Part shown: in pieces, positions 47,501 through 56,500 of the stretch
How positions within the stretch are numbered: position 1 is the first letter of the stretch
Layout: every line of letters starts with the position of its first letter
Source: Helicoverpa zea
Lineage: Eukaryota > Arthropoda > Insecta > Lepidoptera > Noctuidae
Direction: 5' to 3'
Length of the DNA stretch: 64,000 nt
Assembly: GCF_022581195.2 (NCBI RefSeq)
Contig: NC_061468.1
Coordinates: forward strand, 11,922,001-11,986,000
Made by a program: the position numbers and the translations under genes
The notes under the pieces: model-generated
The model's database searches: none
The model's input: the letters and a program-made list of their open reading frames with translations, nothing else
Told to the model about the DNA's origin: nothing

Positions 47501-50500
47501 ATTGAATTTGTTTTTAAGAAATATAAATTAAATTGTTGTTGCATCTGATATTTTAAAATGTTATTCAATAAGGAAACTTGAGACTTGAAGAATAAAGACT
47601 GAACTCAATTCACAGAGAGTTTTTGGTATATCTGTGACAAAGAAACAGAGAGATGATAAAATTAAAAAGTTACTGAAGGAAAATGAAGATCTCAGAGAAC
47701 AAAACTTAAAACTGACTTTTGAGACCAGCAAACTGAAGAAAGATATGGGGAAGGTGTGTACCCTATGGTTTCTGTAAATGTTCTCAGGATAGTGATGTTT
47801 CCTTCATTGTAAATATTAACTGTAAGTATGTGTGCGTCGCTCTTGCCCAGTGTTTATATTAACGTTATCTTTCTGCTTTATTATGTCGTAGCTCACGCAC
47901 TCGCCAGCCGCTTGTTGTGGGCGCATATGCCAATTACACATAGTTGTGGGTGTTCATATATTTTGTTATATATTTTTAAATATACTGTTTTTATGTCCAC
48001 CCGTTGTCTTTTTTGTATAACTTTGGGTTTGCTGCTTAGGGGTACAATGGGTTTGTTTTTCCTAATTTCTGTACTTATCCTACACAAATACTAATGAATG
48101 GCGTCCACGGCCGATTTCGGCCACGGCGGCTGTTCTCATTTTAAGGAGAGCCAGCTGCGCAGCAGGACATATTATAGTGCTCGAGCATTTTGCGCAGACA
48201 CAGGTGCACTCCCTATTCCTTCACTCTCATAACCCGCAATCGGCAATCCGACGCGACCGGAAAGAGATCAGGGGCCCGATTCTCCTAATTTTACTTAAGC
48301 GCCCTTCGATTGACGTTCGACTCGATTCGACTGAGATCCAATCCCGACTCGATTACGATTGAAGCGTATGTGGCATTCCGCTATTTTTTCTTTGAAATAA
48401 ACGTTTTTATCCTTTTCTGTCATTCAATAATGAATCATTTTGACATTCGATTCTCCTAAGTTAATAATGTCAAAATCGAATCGCAATATGATCGCAATAG
48501 CAGTTATAACCATATCGGGCATCAGCCCCGGATCTTCAATTTTTTTTAGGCGGGGCAAAAACTGAAAAATGCCGCCCCACCTACCTACTTATGATTATTT
48601 TCACCAACGAAAGACACTTTTTTGGTAGGTAAAGGACTAAAAAAAATATGTCCAAATCATTGTAGGCTCAAACTGTTGGCCAGGTTTAAGTTATGAAAGT
48701 CGAAACAGATTAATATAGGTACACAAAAAGTTAATAAGTTTTAAAAAGCGCTGTAAAGTAACAAACAGTCGGAAGCGCAAACGTTTTTGTTTTTGAGGAC
48801 TCCATAAATGTTTTTTTTTGCTACATTTGACTTGTAAAAGATAAGACAGCGTGGATTTGACTTATTAAGATAACAAGGAAATGTTTGTAGGTATATGATT
48901 GCGCGAGCGAAGCGAGCGCGAAATTTTTTGAGCCTTCGACACAAAAGTACCTGGCTAAGTAGATTGTAAAGCAATAAGTAGCGCGAGCGTAGCGAGCGCG
49001 AACTTTTTTAAGATATTTGTTTGAAGACTCACAAATTAAACTAGGAATTATGTACAAATAAAAAGAAACCCTGATTAGAGCGAGTGCCATTTGTGGTCGT
49101 TGATTCGGTGCGTCAATAAAAATAATAAACCATCAGAAAAACAGGACATATATTGTCATTTAGCCGCGAGCGTAGCGAGCGAGAATTTTTTCATTTAGTT
49201 GGAGGATGTTAAATGTGAAAAATAATCTAAATGATCAATTAAACAAAGCGAATGCAACTTTTTTAGAAACTTTGCTTGTCAGTATCATGATACAATGGAA
49301 CTTCCTTATCAAACGGGTGTAATTTCATCGAAATTTCCTGGTGGTGGGGCGTCCCGCGGCGCCCCTGAGACCGAGACGCCCGGGTTATTCGCACACCCTG
49401 CACCATAGGTTGAGACGGCCCTGTATTTAACTATTATGGTAATCTGTGATGTAGGATTTAAAATCAGGCAGCCGCCTGATTTTGCCGCCCCCTGAATTTG
49501 CCGCCCGGGGCATGGGCCCCGGCTTGCCCCCCTCTAGATCCGGGGCTGTCGGGCATCCTGCTACTAATAAAAGACCAATCGTATTCGATTGACATTTGAT
49601 TGGTGTGCGATTGGTCTGCTATTTTGGTGATTTTGTCTATACGGTAGTTTGCTGTACAATCATTTTGCAATCGTAAATCATTTGCAGACAAAATGATTCA
49701 TTATTGCATGACAGAAAAGGATAAAAACGTTTATTTCAAAGAAAAAATAGCGGAATGCCACATACGCTTGAATCGTAATCGAGTCGGGATTGGATCTCAG
49801 TCGAATCGAGTCGAACGTGAATCGTATGTCGCCTAAGTTAATAATGTCAAAATCGAATCGCAATATGATCGCAATAGCAGTTTTAACAATATCGGGCATT
49901 CTGCTACTAATATAGGAACAATCGTATTCCAACGACATTCGATTGGCTTGCGATTGGTCTGCTATTTTGGTCTATACGGTAGTTTGCTCTGCAATCATAT
50001 TGCAATAGTTAATCATTTGCAGACAAAATGATTCATTATTGAATGACAGAAAAGGATAAAAACATTTATTTCAAAGAAAAAATAGCGGAATGCCACATTC
50101 GTTTCAATCGTAATCGAGTCGGGATTGGATCGCAGTCGAACGTGAATCGTATGTTCCCCAGGCGCAGGACCGACATTTACGTGCTCTCCGTAGCACGGGT
50201 GAATCAATCACCAACTTCCAGACTACGGCATGCTTTGTAAACGTTTAAGAAAACCCACAAAGCGATTTCGGCCCGACCCGGGAATCGAACCCGAGACCTC
50301 GAGCACATTACGTTATATGATAGGCATAGTTCTCGCCAGACTAAACTTGCCCTTCGAGGAGTGTATGTCATCACTAAGGTCCTAGACTCACAGCTCGGGA
50401 CTCGAAGCACTGTAACCGGAGGCCTCATGCACAGCACTGACGGAAGTCGCACTCTGCCACTACTGGACCGTCGCCGTCGGGGCACTCGGTTTCTGTTAAG

Positions 50501-53500
50501 ACTACAAAAGGCTGCATATTAAGGGGCAAAAATATTTTGCAAACAAAGAATAAGATCCTATGTATCCTAGAGATGTCAGCAGCCCCAGGGGGGCCAGCAG
50601 GGCCAAGGCCTGCCGGGGCTGCGGGATTGTTCGAAAGAGTTACCGCGGCCCTGGTACCTACATAAAAGGCCTATGACGGACCACGACGGTTTTTAGTCAG
50701 TAAAGCCTGACAGTTCTGACATTCCCTCACCGCTGCTAACCCACAGCGGAAGAGGTCATTTGATGACTTTTGACGTCGTTAAAAAGAAAAGTTCCTATGT
50801 ATCCTTCTACCATCTAGATATCAAAAACCTTGTAGTGAAAACACACAAAGTTGCCTAAGTAATATATTGGTTGGCCAGCTGAACGACGACAAGTTTTCCG
50901 ACTACCTGACGCTGATGAAGGAGCGAGACGCTCGCTACACGCTTTACTTTGAGAATCTGGCGCTGCAGATGAAGCTCAAAGAGTTGGACGGCAGCTCGTA
51001 CCCGGTGGACGACGCCTACGGAGACCCCGTCGTGCTGCGGATAGCTCTCGACAGATGCAGGTAACTGAGTCCGACTAAATGCCGGCCATACACACTACAC
51101 AAATTGAAGTGAAGAGTTATACCCAAGAAACAAAATTTGGTACTATAAAGGTCCTGAGAACGTTTTAGAACGTGCTATACAAGTTTAAAGCCAGTATACA
51201 TTGGCCTAAGAGCGTGGCCAATACACGCCATCACCAATGTGTACACGGGGTATTGGTGTATGTTGGCGGACATTTGTCAATGTTGGCGTGCATTCGGCGA
51301 GTTGTCGGTTTTTTGGGCACACATCAAAGGAATCGTGGCCCAGCGTGGCGAGTGGTGTTTACACATTCGGCCAATGTTTAGTTCGTCACCTGCCGCTGAG
51401 GATAGTACATTTTTGTGTTGCGTGTAAAAATAAATATAGTAGTAAATATAGTAGTGTAGCATAATATAAATATATAATATAAATATGTCGGATTGGGGCG
51501 ACAAATCATCAGGATGGCACTATTGTCCGACATCAGCTAGGGTAATCGCACAAAGAGATAACTCAAAAAGAACTCAAAACTCAAAAACGTTTATTCAAAT
51601 TAGTCAGAACATAAGACAGCCCCCAAAAAGCCCGCCCTTCGCCACTTCCTATGTGTTTTGGCTGGGGAGAAGAAGTGGCGGAACAAACTCCCCAGCAACA
51701 CATGTCTGTCTGTTAGGTTAGAAGAACCTTTACACTTTAATTTTACAAAAGACACTTTACAATATGGATCTACAACGGTACTACAACACTAGACGTGACG
51801 TAGGGCAGTTTCGAGATGTGTGCAACACGACGACTCAACGAAGACTGAGCTCCGTCGACGCCACGCTGACCACCACGACTCTGCCAAGCGCGCCAAAATG
51901 TTGTTTCACCGGAAACGCCACCAGATGGCGCGCTTGCGTCTCGTTTAGTGTCCGTACTAATGACCATCTCCGACACGGCCATCCTGCGTAGAACACGTCC
52001 TCGTGGGTTTAATCTGCAACAACACAACCACAGCACAGTACTTTTGCCTCGGCCACTCCTGACCATATCATCAAGCTCAGCTATTTTGAAACTTTGTTAA
52101 AACATTTGTTAAGACTAGGATGCTCCCTTAACCAAGGACATTTCATAAATAGGGGGTTCCCTCAACCAGGTTCCCTTAACTAGGATTCCCTTCACTAGGG
52201 ACTTCTCTTTACCTGAGGCTTCCCTTAAACATAGGCTTCCCTTAAACCAGGGGCTTCTCTAAACAGAGGCTTCTCTTTACCAGAGGCTTCCTTTAACCAG
52301 ACTAGAAAGTGCTTAGGCAACCGATTAAATATTGACAACGTATGTGTCAGTAATAAACCATCTCGATTTAAGAATAGCAATCACCATTTGAATGAAGAAA
52401 CTAGATACGTTAGTTGCTAAGCGCGAAATCAAAGAAAAATCCAATTGCTAGTCAGACTTTCAACTGGTAAACATGACCATTATAACTACGGTTATCATCA
52501 ATAATCAATTCCCTGTTGTGAGGGTTTTTTACAACATTAGAAAGAGGCCCGATCAACAAGTTAAACAAAGCAAAATCATCATCACAAATCTGAGCTGGTT
52601 TTCAAGGGCAATGCATACTCAACTCGTCCAACCTGTGCACCAACACAGATTACAAATCGCACCAACGATTTCTCAGACCCATCGCCACATGTTACACCAC
52701 ATGAGGTGCGGTCTCTAGTTCTGACCCATCGTCCCATGTTACACCACATGTGATGCGGTCTCTAGGTTCGAGTATGAGTACACATGCCATTCTTAATCGA
52801 AATTGGTTTCACTACCACCGTCATCAACTATGACTCTAATTCTTGGGTACTTGGTGATCGGTTATCTTTCCTACACAATCATGGGGGTATTTTTCATGTT
52901 TGTTTAGCGTCAAGTGCCTTTAGTAAGCGTCTATCCCCGTCTAACACATCAATAATCTTAAACGAACCTTTAAACTTAGGATCTAATTTAGTCTGACGCA
53001 CAATTAAATCAATCAATGACGCAGAAACTGAATTATTCTAACTTTAGGATATTGATAAGATCAGGTAACTAATAATTTTCAACTCTGGGATAAAACCTAG
53101 GTTCACGGTTTCTGATTCTGATTATCTACGATTTCCACTAATTAATAAGCGCAGTGGGAGCGCAATCAACGAGACTGAAACTGCCTCTCAAGTTTATAAA
53201 TGTCGTAAGAGAAATAACCTCAAAATAAAGCAAAAATGGATCGGTCTCACCAGGTTTCCACTCAACGCGCATGACTATACGCACACCGCTATGGCGCGCA
53301 GTACAGCAAGACTTCACGTTCAAAGACACCACGGAGATGCAGGAACACCAACACTCCGACCTCACGATCGCACGTCATGCTCCGATTTCAGCTGGGATGC
53401 TCCATTTTGTCGCCATATTGCACAATAATCACCGTCATTGTTGAAACATGAAAATGAGAAGGTAAATCGGTTAATTTTCTAGCGTACCTTCAATAACTAG

Positions 53501-56500
53501 TTTGACATGTCACAATGGAAATCGATACAGTTACCATAACCGTGGTTACCATACTTGTACCTTCGCTGAAATTCTTTAATCATTTTTCTACTATAACGTC
53601 AATATCAAAATTCTGATGTTTTCGTATTTTGTTTTCTGCCTACTGGAAAACATGGTATTCAGCATGTGCCTATCGTGCACTCAGAAATCCAGAAAGTTTG
53701 TCTTCACGTGGCGAATTCTCTCGAAACTAATCCACCATCGGCCGCCACACATTACTCCAAACGAGCACATCACTTTTTCACTTTTTGAACAATGACATGG
53801 CAATCCTTAACACATGTGGGCATTCGGATTGCATCCCACTTCTGATGTCGGAGGGCGCCGAAACATCAGGATGGCACTATCGTCCGACATCAGTTAGGGT
53901 AATCGTACAAAGAGATAACTCAAAGAAACTTAAACAAACTCAAAACTCAAACGTTTATTCAAATCGGTCAGAACAAAAGACAACCCCCAAAACGCCCGCC
54001 CTTCGCCACCTATGTGTTTCGGCTGGGGAGAAGAAGTGGCGGAACAAACTCCCCAGCAACACATGTCTGTCTGTTAGGTTAGAAGAACCTTTACACTTTA
54101 ATTTTACAAAAGACACTTTACACACTTTACAATATGGATCTACAACGGTACTACAACACTAGACGTGACGTAGGGCAGTTTCGAGATGTATGCAACACGA
54201 CGACTCAACGAAGACTGAGCTCCGTCGACGCCACGCTGACCACCACGACTCTGCCAAGCGCGCCAAAATGTTGTTTCACCGGAAACGCCACCAGATGGCG
54301 CGCTTGCGTCTCGTTTAGTGTCCGTACTAATGACCATCTCCGACAAATATATATATACAAATAAATAGCCGCAGCTAGAATTACTTCGACATCCTTCGCA
54401 AGTGGTTTGCCAGGCAGCAATGAGCCATGCGCCAATGTGTAAACACCATTTGATCGTGGCCTACAATTGTGCATTGCAAAGCTTGGCCCAACACAGGCCA
54501 ATGAGTAATGTGGGGGCTTAATACCTACCTGCTGTTCCATTAATAAAATCCTTCAGAAACGTTAAGTACCTGCGTTCTACTCACCTATTTCAAAGTCAAA
54601 CGCATTCTATCTCTGGCCCATCAGCGGAGTACCTAATTAAAGAACCTTTGGTGTTTCTCTAGGGAACAATTATCTATAACGCAGACAGACCTCAAGAAGA
54701 TGACGGACGAGTACGCGGACACCGTACCCCGGCGGGAGTACGACACCTTGGAGGCCAAGTACTACCATCTGTCCAAGGCCTTGGACAAGCTGGAACAAGA
54801 ATACAAATCTTTACGTGATAACAATAAACGACTTTTAAGTCAGTTAGATTCAAATTTTATTTAAAGTTAGTAATACGTTTAGTGGTTGCTTCATTGTTGC
54901 CTTACTATTGCAGCGTTAAAGTCATCGATCGAAGAAGAATTGTTTGAGACAAAGGAGCGATGCAGCGAACTCGAGCGCGCTGGCACTCCGCGCCCGCAGT
55001 GGGAGCTGTGCGCTGACTTTATTGGCGGCGGCCGCGATAGGTCAATATGTTACTCTATCTAACTAAATCTTATCTTCCGCACTGTACAGTTCATTCAAAT
55101 TATTATGATTGAATGGTATTCTTTTGATATTTGTGTTAAATGTCCATTTGATTTATATCCATCCAGGTGGTGGCAGTTAGCCAGGGGTCTATCTTCACGA
55201 GATACACTCAGAGTGTTGCTAAAAGAACTGGGGCCCGCTGCTGAAAGTGATCATTTGGAACATTTCGATGGACTTGTAAGAAAGAACAACAAAAGTTTGG
55301 ATCAGCCTAGTTATGGTTTTCTTTTCAATCACAATTTCTTGTTATTTTTATTTATTAGGGTATGGATCCCGTGATACCACCATATCTTCGTTATGAGGGG
55401 AAGGTGCGCAATCTGCGGCTGTCGCGCCGGGAGATAAGCGTTATTATCAACGACATCTGGCTCGGAAAGATGGACAGCACCGACATGTCCATGCAGGATT
55501 ATGTTACCAAGTATTTTGAAGATAGGTACTACTTCACACTATTAGTTTATAGCTGTTAGTTTTTTTCGCTAACCATGTCCTTAATATAGTGCCTACCTTA
55601 TTTCATCTCGACCATACAACTGGGGCCCGATTCTCCTAATTTTACTTAAGCGACTTTTACGATTACGATTAAAGCGTATGTGGCATTCCACTATTTTTTC
55701 TTTGAAATAAACGTTTTTATCTTTTTCTGTCATTCAATAATGAATCATTTTGTCTGCAAATGATTTACGATTGCAATATGATTGTAGAGCAAACTACCGT
55801 ATAGACCAAAATTACCAAAATAGCAGACCAATCGCAAACCAATCGAATGTCGTTTGAATACAATAATTGGTCTTATATTAGTAGCAGAATACCCGATATG
55901 GTTAAAATTGCTATTGCGATCATATTGCGATTCGATTTCTATTCAATTTTGACATTATTTACTTAGGAGAATCGGGCCCTTTATCACAGACTGTACGTAG
56001 GTTTTGTGTATTTTATAAGTACCTATACCAAAAACTCATTGGTCATGCAACCATATTTCTGTAGATTCTCTCTTCTGTAGAATGTTGTAGAGCACATATT
56101 AGCATGCGTAATGTATGTATCTGTCAGGTACCAGCAGCCGTCAGTGCGCGCGGAGTGGGCGTACAACTTGTGCGCGGGCGCGGAGCAGATGCTGGACGAG
56201 CCGCAGGTGAAGGTGTTCTGGGGTGTGCTGCACGGCCACCTCAGCGAGCGCATCTACTGGGGGCTGCGCGCCGACTGGCTGGCGCTGCGGGACGCGCTCT
56301 ACCGGCACGCCAGGGACAACGAGGTGCTAGCTTGTGTGCCCGCGCCCGATCGACTGCCCTTTGGGATCACTAGTAGTCTAATCTCATAGGTACTGCTGTT
56401 ACTTCTTGTTCGTTTACAGACGATATCAATAGAAGACTTTGAGAAGATTTCGAAAGCAACGTTCCCGCTTAAGAGTGAAGTAGACATCAAGAACCTGATG

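Larger units (their letters stand above)
51485..54345 (-). mobile_element. Ty3/Gypsy-type LTR retrotransposon relic
   Basis: Two near-identical direct repeats of about 0.5 kb (51485-51977 and 53844-54345) both start TGTCGG and end CCGACA. AATA stands just outside both ends. On the minus strand of the interior, RQTKLDPKFKGSFKII then VLDGDRRLLKALD (near 52996-52905) matches the C-terminal end of Gypsy integrases, so the element runs on the minus strand. Most of gag-pol is gone and stops are frequent; it is inactive. It lies in TSNAXIP1 intron 4. Confidence 0.82.

Noticed and set aside
50270..50300. tRNA gene from GGTTCGATTCCCGGG
   Set aside because: Only a box-B stretch of a second SINE family; acceptor stems do not pair.
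53785..54364. Small proteins of 125 and 76 codons
   Set aside because: They are within the right LTR, and the matching left LTR has the same frames; no independent gene.
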